Origin: JAGPUQ01 sp963708735
Lineage (GTDB): Bacteria; Pseudomonadota; Gammaproteobacteria; Pseudomonadales; Porticoccaceae
Assembly (NCBI GenBank): GCA_963708735.1
Contig: CAVPTW010000022.1
Span: 346,942 to 410,941 of the forward strand
Reading direction: 5' to 3'
DNA length: 64,000 bases
Position 1 is the first letter of the stretch, and every line of letters starts with the position of its first letter. Made by a program: the position numbers and the translations under genes. Shown piece by piece: positions 1 through 9,472 of this stretch. A model generated the notes under the pieces. It was not told where the DNA came from. It ran no database searches and saw only the letters and a program-made list of their open reading frames with translations.

Positions 1-675
1 GCTGTGGTGCCAGCTATGTGCCTGGTCAAGATCGACGCCGACATCGACATGAAAGCCGCGGCGCTGGTCGGCTGCGGTGTCACTACCGGTGTTGGTGCGG
101 CGCTGAAGACCGCCCAGGTAAAACCCGGCAGCACGGTGGCGGTATTCGGTGCCGGCGGAGTTGGCCTGTCGATCATCCAGGGCGCGCGGATCGCCGGCGC
201 AGCACGAATCTTTGCCGTGGATCTCTCGGACGAAAAGCTTGCCCTTGCCAAAGAACTTGGGGCCACCGACGTGATCAACGGCGCGAATGACCCGCTCGGA
301 AAGATCATGGAGCTGACCGGCGGCATCGGTGTTGACTACGGATTCGAGGCCATCGGCATTCCCGCCGTGGTGGATCAGGCCCAGAAGGCGACGCGCCGCG
401 GCGGTACCATGACAGTGGTCGGCGTGGGCAAGCTGAGCCAGAAGCTTGAATTCAATGCCCTGATGTTTCCGCTGATGGCCAAGACCATCAAGGGCTCGAT
501 GTACGGCAGTGCCGAGTTCCGCGTGGATTTTCCGAAGTATCTGGAGCTTTACAAGCAGGGCAAACTCGACCTCGACCGCATGGTGACCCACACCTACCGT
601 ATTGATGAGGCAGTGCAGGCTTTCGCTGATCTTCAAGCAGGGAAAAATGCCCGCGGAGTAATCATTTACGACTGA
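1..675 (+). CDS. Zinc-dependent alcohol dehydrogenase, C-terminal part (5' end outside window)
   Basis: The frame is open from the first base, so the gene starts upstream and about 224 C-terminal residues are visible. The Rossmann nucleotide-binding motif GAGGVGLSIIQGARIAGA is near residue 50, followed by an acidic residue after the second strand (VDLSDEK), which favours NAD(H). The segment GCGVTTGVGAALKTAQVKPG is typical of class III / NDMA-type medium-chain alcohol dehydrogenases, and the C-terminus (ARGVIIYD) is family-like. The catalytic zinc ligands would lie in the missing N-terminal half. The substrate cannot be told from this part. A strong inverted repeat follows the stop codon. Confidence 0.85.
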   Translation, partial: AVVPAMCLVKIDADIDMKAAALVGCGVTTGVGAALKTAQVKPGSTVAVFGAGGVGLSIIQGARIAGAARIFAVDLSDEKLALAKELGATDVINGANDPLGKIMELTGGIGVDYGFEAIGIPAVVDQAQKATRRGGTMTVVGVGKLSQKLEFNALMFPLMAKTIKGSMYGSAEFRVDFPKYLELYKQGKLDLDRMVTHTYRIDEAVQAFADLQAGKNARGVIIYD

Positions 676-850
676 TAAATGAAGAAGTATCTTAGCCGGT
701 TGATGGGGCCGGGCACGGCAGCCTGAAGTAAAACCCTGACACCTGGCAGATCAGCGAGGCCCGGGTTGGTCGCCTTGCGGCATACCGCAGACATCGCGCG
801 GTTGACAGTTGGCAGGAAGCTGAAAGCCGTACCGCTGTGGAAGGGTTGCC

Positions 851-896
851 TTGTGGCGTCACGGAGCCCGGATCGAATGGCTCCGTGACGCCACAA
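851..896. terminator. Perfect 18-bp inverted repeat between convergent genes
   Basis: TTGTGGCGTCACGGAGCC (851-868) is exactly complementary to 879-896, with a 10-nt loop. It lies between the end of the alcohol dehydrogenase (+) and the end of the lipoprotein gene (-), which suits a bidirectional terminator. No T-run follows on either strand, so it may act another way. Confidence 0.5.
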
Positions 897-906
897 CTCT
901 GTGCGT

Positions 907-1227
907 TTAGTCCTTGGCAGGAGATTCGTCGTTCACGGTTTTGCCCGAGTCCGGCATCATCTGCGGCTGTTCGATAACCTTGTCGCTGAGTGCCGCACCC
1001 GTTTCCATGACCTTATCAGCGGTTTCCGAGGCTGCCTGCTGCGCGGATGCGGCGGCGGCCGCCGCCGAGGCCTTGGCTTGTTTGGCCGCTTCCTTCGCCT
1101 GCTCGGTCGCGGCGTCCAGTTTTGCTGCGGCTGTATCTTCTGCCTCCTGCTTTTGGCAGGCTGACAGAGAAATGACGAGCGCCAGCGCCAAGCCGGTGAG
1201 GGGGGCTTTCATGGAATTTATCATCAT
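907..1227 (-). CDS. Small alanine-rich lipoprotein
   Basis: The product is 106 residues with a lipoprotein signal ending in the lipobox LSAC (Cys near residue 24). The mature part is rich in Ala, Lys, Gln and Glu with heptad-like spacing, so it is probably a helical, coiled-coil envelope protein. A GGAG lies six bases before the first ATG (ATGATG), supporting the start at 1227; a start at the internal Met (1212) would also give a good signal peptide. No enzymatic motif is visible. It resembles the small Ala-rich lipoproteins common in gammaproteobacteria, whose function is unknown. Confidence 0.7.
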   Translation of the reverse strand: MMINSMKAPLTGLALALVISLSACQKQEAEDTAAAKLDAATEQAKEAAKQAKASAAAAAASAQQAASETADKVMETGAALSDKVIEQPQMMPDSGKTVNDESPAKD

Positions 1228-1407
1228 GGTCTGCTCCGTCGAAAAACTCGGTGAAAAAACGCCGCAAGCAGCAGCCCTCGCTGCCCGCAGCCCCCGGATT
1301 TAATGCGCACCTGTAGGCCCGGTCAAGGGTTGCGCGACATGGGTACTCTGACCTGGTCTGGTAGACTGCGGCCGATGCCCGTCCCGACCCTTGTCAGCGC
1401 CCGCTAG

Positions 1408-2739
1408 ATGATCGTTCTGCACGACCACCATACCTGCGCGACCGCACTGGCAGCCAGTGCGCGACGCAGCGTGCTGTTCAGCCACTGTTTGAAAACGGTT
1501 AATGCAGGCGATGAACCCGATATTGCGCTCTGGGTTGCCGCCGAGTGCGACGGATCCGGCGGCGTGCGTGTCGCCGCGTTTATCGATCCGACGGATCGGG
1601 TCGTCGAGTGGGCCAAAACAGCACCGGGCGTTCAGGCGGTCGCGAACAGGGCCGGAGTGCCGGTGATTGACCTCGGCGGTCCGTTGCAACTCGCGCCAGT
1701 GATCGTTCCCAAGCCCTGGGGAAGGGAGATCTGGTTTACGGGTATCGAGGTTCGTGGCCAGTCCGGAGTCGTGGGGAACGGTGGCAAGACTTCTCTGCAC
1801 TGGTTGTTGTCGATTGCCGAGCGCGATGTTTTTGGTGCCGCGCGCGCACCTCTCAATCTTCTCAAGATACTGGACCCGCTTCCCGACCCGGTATACGGCG
1901 ACCTTTATTTCGAACTGCATCGGCAGAAAAGCGAAGTCTATGTGGTGACCGGAATTCACCCCGATAGCTGGCCGGAGGGACGCGGTGCTATTCGCTTCGG
2001 TCTGGCGTCGGGCGCCCGGCGCGAACACGCTGCGGACAGCGATTTTCGCGCTGCCTATCTTGCGGATGTGCAGGCCTACCAACGGATTCGCCGTAGTGTA
2101 GACGCTGTCCAGGACGGCTGGCGATGCGAGGAAGGCCTTGAGCCCAACGCCCCGGTTTCCGCTGCGACCTTGCGGCGTTGGCGTGCGGCGCTTCCGCCGG
2201 CGCTGCGATTGCAGGAAGCGCATGCCCGAGAGGCCATGGATCGACATACGCATTTGGCACCACTACAGGTGGGCGATGTGGTGCAGATCCCGCCACTGCT
2301 GCCTCACGCACTCCAGCACGGGGTCCGGACGGTGGAATTTCAGACACCGGTGTACGAGCGCAAAATCCTTTCCTTCGGCCAGAAGGTATTGACGCAGGAT
2401 CATTGGGATACTGAGGAAGTCATCGACGAGATGCGGCTCGATGCGCCCCTCACCAGCGACATCGTGGTGCTTGCCGAGACTTCGACGCTCCGGCATGAGC
2501 GTATCGCAAGCTTTCCCGACTTTGTCGTGGAGCGGCTCAGGATGTCTCCCGCGTCGAAATGGGAGCTGGAGACCGGGGGCGTCTACGCGCTGGTGATGGT
2601 GGTCACCGGCATTGTCCGTGCCGATGGCAAGACGCTGGAGCCCGAAACAGCCGTATTGGTGCCGGCCTGCCGTTCAGGTTGTGACTTCCAAAATGCCGGA
2701 ATTGACGACGCGACCTTGCTGATTTCCCGACCACGATAA
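1408..2739 (+). CDS. Type I mannose-6-phosphate isomerase-like protein (cupin)
   Basis: The product has 443 residues. The block VPKPWGREIWFTGIE (about residues 100-115) and KILDPLPDPVYGDLYFELH with KSEVYVVT about 50 residues on match the signature region of type I phosphomannose isomerases and their cupin relatives. HAL in the second half (IPPLLPHALQHG) is a likely metal ligand. The N-terminal 100 residues are not part of the usual enzyme. The family interconverts fructose-6-phosphate and mannose-6-phosphate with zinc, but sequence divergence leaves the true substrate open. The gene stands alone, with no strong ribosome-binding site, just after an in-phase TAG. Confidence 0.65.
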   Translation: MIVLHDHHTCATALAASARRSVLFSHCLKTVNAGDEPDIALWVAAECDGSGGVRVAAFIDPTDRVVEWAKTAPGVQAVANRAGVPVIDLGGPLQLAPVIVPKPWGREIWFTGIEVRGQSGVVGNGGKTSLHWLLSIAERDVFGAARAPLNLLKILDPLPDPVYGDLYFELHRQKSEVYVVTGIHPDSWPEGRGAIRFGLASGARREHAADSDFRAAYLADVQAYQRIRRSVDAVQDGWRCEEGLEPNAPVSAATLRRWRAALPPALRLQEAHAREAMDRHTHLAPLQVGDVVQIPPLLPHALQHGVRTVEFQTPVYERKILSFGQKVLTQDHWDTEEVIDEMRLDAPLTSDIVVLAETSTLRHERIASFPDFVVERLRMSPASKWELETGGVYALVMVVTGIVRADGKTLEPETAVLVPACRSGCDFQNAGIDDATLLISRPR

Positions 2740-2887
2740 CGCTGCTGAGGCGTGGCAGCTGGACGGATGATGCGCGTGCCGATGGTATTTACCGGCGGTT
2801 GAGGCGAACAGCCCCGTATGGGAGAATTCGCGCCCCCACGTGCGGGTGTCTGGCTGGGCAAATAAACTACGGAAGCGCCCCTGATCG

Positions 2888-2972
<85 letters not shown>

Positions 2973-3406
2973 AGGTATCTCAACAACATCATCGCGTGAC
3001 CGTGTTCGTGGAATTCCGGCGGCTACCAGCCGGGGTTCCGCCTGTCGGGTGGCCCGTGGACCGGGGAGGGGGGATAGCGCGGCGCGCCCCAGGCACGATG
3101 TTCGGACGATGGGGGTTGAATCGTCAGAATTTCGGGACGGTGGCAGGACGCCCAATCCTCCGCGGATGAGTTCGTATTGGCGCCGCCCGGCGCCACGCTT
3201 ATACTACCGCCTACTTTATCTATCTGCCGACCGGGGTGCAATTTCGGGCAAGCTCTGGCAATACCGCCCCTTTTTAAATCAACACGTTATGCTTGCTACG
3301 GCGAGCTGAGGCTCGCATCCTGGAGTTCGAGCCCCTCTTTTCGTGCCAACTACTGGCTTCAGGCATAGGCCGGCGACAACAGCTATTTTAGATTGAGGAC
3401 AGATGC
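2973..3406 (+). other. Intergenic region between tRNA-Leu and tig
   Basis: No coding region is convincing in these 434 bases. It holds a good sigma70 promoter (3177-3205), a short hairpin (GCGAGC / GCTCGC, about 3301-3317), and at 3320-3348 a sequence resembling the 3' end of a tRNA (GGAGTTCGAG...TTTCGTGCCA) that is similar to the end of the tRNA-Leu just upstream. Confidence 0.6.
3177..3205 (+). promoter_or_regulatory. Sigma70-type promoter candidate for tig
   Basis: TTGGCG (3177-3182), a 17-base spacer, then TATACT (3200-3205). This is the best sigma70 match in the leader of the tig-clpP-clpX block, about 200 bases before the tig start. Confidence 0.5.
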
Positions 3407-4726
3407 ATGCAGGTTTCTCTCGAGACGACTTCAGAGCTTGAGCGCCGTTTGACCATTGGCGTTCCGGCAGCTGAGATCGATAGCGCGGTGGGCGAACGGC
3501 TGGAAAAGGCGGCCCGAACCGTGCGCCTGAACGGATTTCGTCAAGGCCGAGTGCCGCTGCGGGTTGTCCGACAGCGCTTTGGCGCCAGCATCCGCCAGGA
3601 GGTGGTTGGCGAAGCCATGAGCCGAAGTTTCTACGACGCCGTGACCCGCGAAGGCGTACGGCCCGCAGGTCCGCCGCGTATCGATCCGGTTCGCGATCAG
3701 CCCGGTGAGGATCTGCAATACGTCGCCACCTTCGAGGTATATCCCCAGATAACGCTGGCTGAACTGTCCGACATCAGCGTGGTACGCCCAGTCGCGGAGG
3801 TGAGTGACGCCGATCTCGACGCCATGATCGAGCGCCTGCGGCAACAGCGTGCAACCTGGGAGGAGGTGGAGCGTGTCGCCGCGACCGGCGACCAGGTTGT
3901 GATCGACTACCAGGGGCGGCGGGATGGCGAGCCGTTCGCCGGTGGCAGTGCGGAGGACGCGACGCTGGTACTGGGGTCGGGACGCATGATCCCCGGCTTC
4001 GAAGACAGCATCGTCGGCATGCGTGCCGGCGAGAGCAAAGTCATATCACTCCGGTTTCCCGATGATTACAAGGAAGAATCCCTGCGCAACGCAGAGGTCG
4101 ACTTTGAAATCTGGGTGAAGCTTGTCAAGGAACAGAAAGTGCCGGCGCTCGACGCCGACTTTCTCCGGCAATTCGGCATTGATGATGGCGACATGGATCG
4201 CTTCCGCGCCGAGGTTCGCAAGAACATGGAGCGCGAACTGGCCGTTGCCCTGCGCAGCAAGGTAAAAAACCGGGTGCTTAACGCGCTGCTGGAGCGCCAT
4301 GAAATCGCGCTGCCGCAAGCCCTTGTGGCCAACGAAATCGGCATTGTCCGGCAGCAGATGGTCGCCCAGTTCGGCGGCGGCGCGCAGTTCGATGCCGCCA
4401 TGCTTCCGGACGAGCTGTTCACCGAACAGGCCAAGCGGCGGGTCAAACTCGGCCTCATCGTTGCCGAGCTCATCAAGGTCATGCAGATTCGCCTTGACGA
4501 GGAACGTACGCGTGCGCGCATTGCCGAGATCGCTTCTGGCTATGAGCAGCCTGATGAAGTCGTGCGCTACTACCTGTCGAATGAAGATGCCTTGAACAGT
4601 GTCCAGGGCGCGGTGATGGAAGACCAGGTGGTCGACCATATCCTTGCCAAGGCGCAGGTGACCGACGAAACCCTGTCCTATACGGCGGCGCTTCAGCCTG
4701 ATCCAGCTCCCGAGGACGCGGATTGA
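3407..4726 (+). CDS. tig: Trigger factor (ribosome-bound chaperone and prolyl isomerase)
   Basis: The 439-residue product is of normal length. The N-terminal ribosome-docking domain has the signature GFRQGRVPLRVV (about residues 43-54). The FKBP-type isomerase domain (about 160-245) is marked by GDQVVIDYQGRRDGEPF and the block around GSGRMIPGFEDSIVGM. The rest forms the helical chaperone arms. The ATG at 3407 follows a GAGG at about eight bases; an out-of-frame ATG at 3403 is ignored. It binds nascent chains at the ribosome exit. The gene stands directly before clpP and clpX, the usual gammaproteobacterial order. Confidence 0.98.
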   Translation: MQVSLETTSELERRLTIGVPAAEIDSAVGERLEKAARTVRLNGFRQGRVPLRVVRQRFGASIRQEVVGEAMSRSFYDAVTREGVRPAGPPRIDPVRDQPGEDLQYVATFEVYPQITLAELSDISVVRPVAEVSDADLDAMIERLRQQRATWEEVERVAATGDQVVIDYQGRRDGEPFAGGSAEDATLVLGSGRMIPGFEDSIVGMRAGESKVISLRFPDDYKEESLRNAEVDFEIWVKLVKEQKVPALDADFLRQFGIDDGDMDRFRAEVRKNMERELAVALRSKVKNRVLNALLERHEIALPQALVANEIGIVRQQMVAQFGGGAQFDAAMLPDELFTEQAKRRVKLGLIVAELIKVMQIRLDEERTRARIAEIASGYEQPDEVVRYYLSNEDALNSVQGAVMEDQVVDHILAKAQVTDETLSYTAALQPDPAPEDAD

Positions 4727-4745
4727 CTCTTGGGCTCCGGGCCGC

Positions 4746-4754
4746 TGCTACAAT
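4746..4754 (+). promoter_or_regulatory. Extended -10 promoter candidate for clpP
   Basis: TGCTACAAT is an extended -10 element (TG-N-TACAAT) 34 bases before the clpP start. No good -35 at 17 bases was found (a TTGACT lies 20 bases upstream), so this is tentative. Confidence 0.35.
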
Positions 4755-4787
4755 GCGACCATAACCACTTCAGCAGCAGGGACACCT

Positions 4788-5414
4788 ATGCGCGATGATT
4801 TAGTCACATATACCTCTCCCACCGGCGCTGGCGGATTGGTGCCGATGGTGGTCGAGCAGACCGCGCGGGGCGAGCGGTCGTTCGATATCTACTCGCGGCT
4901 GCTCAAGGAGCGGATCATTTTTCTGGTGGGCCCGGTCGAGGATTACAGCGCGAATCTGGTGGTGGCACAGCTGCTGTTTCTCGAGGCGGAAAATCCGGAG
5001 AAGGACATCCACTTTTACATCAATTCGCCGGGTGGCTCGGTCACCGCCGGCCTGTCGATTTATGACACCATGCAATTTGTACGCCCGGATGTCAGCACCA
5101 TGTGCATCGGCCAGGCGGCCAGCATGGGCGCTTTCCTGTTGGCGGCGGGCGCGCCGGGGAAACGCTTCACGCTGGCGAACTCCCGCTGCATGATCCACCA
5201 GCCCAGTGGTGGCACCCAGGGACAGGCGTCCGATATACATATTCAGGCACAGGAAATCCTCAAGATCCGCGAGAAGCTCAACCAACTGCTTGCTCATCAT
5301 ACGGGTCAGCCCGTTGAGCAGATCGCCCTGGATACCGAGCGCGACCGGTTCATGAGTGCCAGCGAAGCCAAGGCCTACGGTCTGGTGGACGAGGTTTTGA
5401 CCAAGCGAGCCTGA
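4788..5414 (+). CDS. clpP: ATP-dependent Clp protease proteolytic subunit
   Basis: The 208-residue product carries the full serine-protease triad context: Ser in GQAASMGAFLL, His in RCMIHQPSGG, and the Asp in the DTERDRFMSA region. The FYINSPGG oxyanion segment is present. It forms the double-heptamer barrel that degrades substrates fed by ClpX or ClpA in the cytoplasm. An AGGGA lies just ahead of the ATG. It is followed after about 80 bases by clpX, so the two are likely co-transcribed. Confidence 0.99.
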   Translation: MRDDLVTYTSPTGAGGLVPMVVEQTARGERSFDIYSRLLKERIIFLVGPVEDYSANLVVAQLLFLEAENPEKDIHFYINSPGGSVTAGLSIYDTMQFVRPDVSTMCIGQAASMGAFLLAAGAPGKRFTLANSRCMIHQPSGGTQGQASDIHIQAQEILKIREKLNQLLAHHTGQPVEQIALDTERDRFMSASEAKAYGLVDEVLTKRA

Positions 5415-5493
5415 TCCGGCTCGCTTTACCCTCTGGTTGAATGGTGATAACGTTCGTGAGTACAGCAAGTGCGCGCGCGATGAGGAGGCACCG

Positions 5494-6780
5494 GTGACCG
5501 CAAAAGGTGAAGATCGCGACAGCGGTAAGCCGCTCTACTGCTCGTTCTGTGGGAAGAGCCAGCATGATGTGCGCAAGCTGATTGCCGGCCCGTCGGTGTT
5601 CATTTGTGACGAGTGCGTCGACCTGTGCAACGACATCATTTCCGAAGAGATTCAGGATGACGCGGCCGGCCGCACGACCGATCGACTGCCCACCCCCCGC
5701 GCGATCAAGGACATACTCGACCAGTATGTGATCGGGCAGCCGCGCGCAAAGAAAATCCTGTCGGTAGCGGTTTACAACCACTACAAGCGGCTTGATATGA
5801 GCGGGCGCAAGGTCCGCAATGACGTCGAGCTGGGCAAGAGCAATATTCTCCTGATAGGGCCTACCGGCAGTGGCAAGACCCTGCTTGCGGAGACGTTGGC
5901 GCGTCTGCTGAACGTGCCCTTTACCATAGCCGATGCGACGACGCTTACCGAAGCGGGCTATGTCGGCGAGGATGTCGAGAACATCATCCAAAAGCTGCTT
6001 CAGAAATGTGACTACGACGTCGACAAAGCCCAGCGCGGAATCGTGTATATCGATGAAATTGACAAGATCTCGCGCAAGTCCGACAACCCCTCCATCACCC
6101 GGGATGTTTCCGGAGAGGGCGTGCAACAGGCGTTGCTCAAGCTCATTGAAGGAACCGTCGCGTCTGTGCCGCCCCAGGGTGGGCGCAAGCATCCGCAGCA
6201 GGAGTTCCTCCAGGTCAATACCTCAAATATCCTGTTTATCTGCGGTGGTGCATTTTCCGGTCTGGAAAAAGTTATCCAGCAGCGCTCTGAAAAAGGCGGC
6301 ATCGGGTTCAGCGCTACGGTGCGCGGGAAAGATGAGAAGCGCAATATTGGAGAGACGCTGGCCACGGTACAACCGGACGACTTGGTGCGTTATGGCTTGA
6401 TTCCCGAGTTCGTCGGACGTCTTCCCGTACTGGCGACCCTTGATGAGCTTGATAAGGAAGCACTCATCAATATCCTGACTGAACCCAAGAATTCACTGGT
6501 CAAACAATACGATCTGTTGTTTGACATGGAGGGGGTCACACTGGATATCCGCCGCGATGCGCTGGATGAAATCGCCGAGCGCGCGCTTGAGCGAAAAACC
6601 GGCGCAAGGGGTCTTCGATCAATTCTCGAAAACGTACTGCTCGATACGATGTACGATTTGCCTTCCATCAACAATGTTCAGAAAGTCGTTATCGATGCTG
6701 CCGTGATTCGCGGTGAGTCCGAGCCACTGGTGGTGTATGAAGGTAACGAAGCTCCTCGCCTGGCGAATGACGAGGGTTGA
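5494..6780 (+). CDS. clpX: Clp protease ATP-binding subunit ClpX
   Basis: The start is taken at GTG 5494 because GAGGAGG (5482-5488) sits five bases upstream and the product then begins MTAKGEDRDSGK, aligning with known ClpX; the open frame begins earlier at 5437. This gives 428 residues. The N-terminal C4 zinc domain (CSFC and CDEC), Walker A GPTGSGKT, Walker B IVYIDEIDKI and the C-terminal EIAERALERKTGARGLR segment are all present. It is the AAA+ unfoldase that recognises tagged substrates for ClpP. A rho-independent terminator follows. Confidence 0.99.
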   Translation: MTAKGEDRDSGKPLYCSFCGKSQHDVRKLIAGPSVFICDECVDLCNDIISEEIQDDAAGRTTDRLPTPRAIKDILDQYVIGQPRAKKILSVAVYNHYKRLDMSGRKVRNDVELGKSNILLIGPTGSGKTLLAETLARLLNVPFTIADATTLTEAGYVGEDVENIIQKLLQKCDYDVDKAQRGIVYIDEIDKISRKSDNPSITRDVSGEGVQQALLKLIEGTVASVPPQGGRKHPQQEFLQVNTSNILFICGGAFSGLEKVIQQRSEKGGIGFSATVRGKDEKRNIGETLATVQPDDLVRYGLIPEFVGRLPVLATLDELDKEALINILTEPKNSLVKQYDLLFDMEGVTLDIRRDALDEIAERALERKTGARGLRSILENVLLDTMYDLPSINNVQKVVIDAAVIRGESEPLVVYEGNEAPRLANDEG

Positions 6781-6805
6781 GGTTGTTCCGGCTGATGGGG
6801 ACACG

Positions 6806-6828
6806 AGGGGCTGCAAGGGCCCCTTTTT
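6806..6828 (+). terminator. Rho-independent terminator after clpX
   Basis: AGGGGC (6806-6811) pairs with GCCCCT (6819-6824) around a 7-nt loop, followed by T5. Confidence 0.8.
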
Positions 6829-6947
6829 GTTGGCGTTGTTGCGGCGGCGACGCCGATTGTTCCACATCGACTCACCGACACCGATGACAGCGGAACCCGC
6901 TTGTTCCGGTGGGCAGGGCATTTCGACGTCCATGGTGTTTGGGATCG

Positions 6948-6975
6948 CTTGCGATTTGCTGCGGTGGCCCCACAT
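6948..6975 (+). promoter_or_regulatory. Sigma32 (heat-shock) promoter candidate for lon
   Basis: CTTGCGA (6948-6954), a 13-base spacer, and CCCCACAT (6968-6975) closely match the sigma32 pattern CTTGAAA-N11-16-CCCCATNT. It ends 41 bases before the lon start and follows the clpX terminator. Enteric lon is known to be in the heat-shock regulon. Confidence 0.7.
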
Positions 6976-7016
6976 TGCTCCTATCGACCGTCTTCGCACT
7001 CCCGCAGAGGTTCTCC

Positions 7017-9455
7017 ATGAGCCAGGAAAGTAACCGAGAAGCGACTCCAAAGCAGCTGCCAATGCTGCCGCTGCGCGATGTTGTCGTGTACCCGCATATG
7101 GTCATCCCACTGTTTGTCGGGCGCGCGAAGTCCATTCTTGCGCTGGATGCCGTGATGTCCACACACAAGCAGATCCTGCTGGTCGCCCAGAAGGATGCCG
7201 GTATCGACGATCCGGGCGAGGAAGATCTTTACCGGGTCGGTTCCCTGGCAACCGTGTTGCAGATGCTTAAGCTGCCGGATGGTACCGTCAAGGTTCTGGT
7301 CGAAGGCAATCAGCGGGTGGTAATCCGGCGCATCCTTCAGCCTGACGCCTTCCCGGTTGCCGAGTACGAGGAGATTTCCGGTACGGGAGAGTTTTCGGGC
7401 TCCGGGGCCGATGCGCTCGTGAAGGCCCTGAATGCGGAGTTCGAGCAATACGTCAACCTCAGCAAAAAGGTTCCCGCCGAGGTGGTCACCATGGTGGCCG
7501 GGATCGAAAACCCGGGACGTCTGGTCGATACCATGGCGACCCATATGGTGTTGTCGCTGGAGCAAAAGCAACAGCTCCTGGAAATCTTCGATACGCGCGA
7601 GCGCATCGACTTTCTGCGCAAGCTGATCGAGTCCGAGCTGGAGGTTGTTCAGGTAGATCAACGCGTCAGGGGTCGTGTCAAGAAGCAGATGGAAAAGAGC
7701 CAGCGCGAGTACTATCTCAACGAGCAGATGAAGGCGATCCAGCGCGAACTCGGCGAGAGTGAAGACAGCCCCAACGAGATCCAGCAGCTGGAGAAGCGCG
7801 TAGCCGAAGCGGGCATGCCAAAGGCGGCCCGCGAAAAGGCCGTTGCCGAATTGAATAAATTGAAGATGATGTCCCCGATGTCGGCGGAGGCATCTGTCCT
7901 GCGCAGTTACGTTGACTGGATGGTTAATGTTCCCTGGCAGCAACGCTCCAAAATCAAGCACGACCTGGCGCGTGCCGAACGTATCCTGAACGAGGACCAC
8001 TATGGTCTGGATGAAGTCAAGGAACGTATTCTCGAATTCCTGGCGGTGCAGAAACGGGTCAAAAAGCTGAAGGGCCCCGTGCTCTGTCTGGTGGGGCCGC
8101 CCGGGGTGGGCAAGACCTCACTCGGAGAATCCATCGCGCGGGCAACCGGTAGAAAATTTGTCCGCATGTCGCTGGGAGGTATCCGCGATGAGGCTGAGAT
8201 CCGTGGACACCGTCGGACCTATATCGGCTCGTTGCCCGGAAAGCTGGTTCAGAAACTCGCCAAGGTGGGGGTAAAAAACCCGTTGTTCCTGTTCGACGAA
8301 GTCGACAAAATCGGCATGGATCACCGTGGCGACCCTGCTTCGGCGTTGCTCGAAGTGCTCGACCCAGAGCAAAACAATACCTTCAATGATCATTATCTGG
8401 AAGTTGATTATGACCTCTCCGAGGTGATGTTCATCTGTACCTCGAACTCCCTGAATATCCCGGCACCACTGCTCGACCGAATGGAAGTAATTCGCATACC
8501 GGGCTATACGGAGGACGAAAAGCTCAATATCGCGGACCGCTATCTGTTGCCGAAGCAGCGCAAGGCGAATGGATTGAAGTCGGGTGAGCTGATTCTCGAC
8601 GAGGCTGCAACTCGCGACATCATTCGCTACTACACTCGTGAAGCCGGTGTGCGAGGGCTGGAGCGGGAAATTGCGAAAATTTGCCGAAAAGTAGTCACTC
8701 AGCATGTCCGTGGCCAAAACACGGCGGCTTACAAGGTCGATGGCGCCAAGCTGGAGGACCTGCTGGGCGTTCGCAAATTCGACTACGGGCGCGCCGAGGA
8801 GGCAAACCAGATCGGGCAGGTAACCGGACTGGCCTGGACCGCGGTGGGCGGCGAGCTTCTTACCATCGAAGCCGCGGCGACCTACGGTAAGGGCAACGTG
8901 ATCAAGACTGGCTCGCTTGGTGATGTCATGCAGGAATCCATCCAGGCCGCGTTGACCGTGGTGCGGACCCAGTCCCAGCTCCTGGGGATTCGAAGGGACT
9001 TCAATCAACGCAATGATCTCCACATCCATGTCCCAGAGGGCGCGACACCCAAGGACGGTCCCAGCGCGGGTGTGGGAATGTGTACTGCTTTCATATCCGT
9101 GCTGACCGGAATCCCCGTCAGGGCCGACGTGGCGATGACGGGCGAAATAACCTTGCGGGGCCAAGTGCTGAAAATAGGTGGTCTCAAGGAAAAGCTTCTG
9201 GCCGCTCACCGTGGCGGTATCCGGACTGTCATCATTCCCGCCGAAAACGAGCGCGACCTCAAGGAAATTCCCGAGAACATCAAGGCCGATCTCGACATTC
9301 GGCCGGTGAAGTGGATACACGAGGTGTTGCAGATCGCACTCGAGCGGATGCCAGAACCGCTGTCGGACGAAGAGTATATGGCTGGCCAGTCAGATAAAGC
9401 CGGCGCTGACGAGGGCAGTGTAGCCGGCAGTACCGCCAGCCTGAGCCGACACTGA
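7017..9455 (+). CDS. lon: ATP-dependent protease Lon
   Basis: The start is placed at ATG 7017 (MSQESNREATPK), with GAGG about seven bases upstream and downstream of the heat-shock promoter; the frame is open further up but that part is not Lon-like. The 812-residue product has the N-terminal substrate domain (LPLRDVVVYPHMVIPLFVGR), Walker A GPPGVGKTSLG, and the Ser-Lys protease domain (Ser in KDGPSAGVGM, Lys in GGLKEKLLAAHRGG). It degrades damaged and regulatory proteins in the cytoplasm. The last 30 residues are a polar tail of no recognised domain. Confidence 0.99.
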   Translation: MSQESNREATPKQLPMLPLRDVVVYPHMVIPLFVGRAKSILALDAVMSTHKQILLVAQKDAGIDDPGEEDLYRVGSLATVLQMLKLPDGTVKVLVEGNQRVVIRRILQPDAFPVAEYEEISGTGEFSGSGADALVKALNAEFEQYVNLSKKVPAEVVTMVAGIENPGRLVDTMATHMVLSLEQKQQLLEIFDTRERIDFLRKLIESELEVVQVDQRVRGRVKKQMEKSQREYYLNEQMKAIQRELGESEDSPNEIQQLEKRVAEAGMPKAAREKAVAELNKLKMMSPMSAEASVLRSYVDWMVNVPWQQRSKIKHDLARAERILNEDHYGLDEVKERILEFLAVQKRVKKLKGPVLCLVGPPGVGKTSLGESIARATGRKFVRMSLGGIRDEAEIRGHRRTYIGSLPGKLVQKLAKVGVKNPLFLFDEVDKIGMDHRGDPASALLEVLDPEQNNTFNDHYLEVDYDLSEVMFICTSNSLNIPAPLLDRMEVIRIPGYTEDEKLNIADRYLLPKQRKANGLKSGELILDEAATRDIIRYYTREAGVRGLEREIAKICRKVVTQHVRGQNTAAYKVDGAKLEDLLGVRKFDYGRAEEANQIGQVTGLAWTAVGGELLTIEAAATYGKGNVIKTGSLGDVMQESIQAALTVVRTQSQLLGIRRDFNQRNDLHIHVPEGATPKDGPSAGVGMCTAFISVLTGIPVRADVAMTGEITLRGQVLKIGGLKEKLLAAHRGGIRTVIIPAENERDLKEIPENIKADLDIRPVKWIHEVLQIALERMPEPLSDEEYMAGQSDKAGADEGSVAGSTASLSRH

Positions 9456-9472
9456 ATATGCCAACGTGTTCC

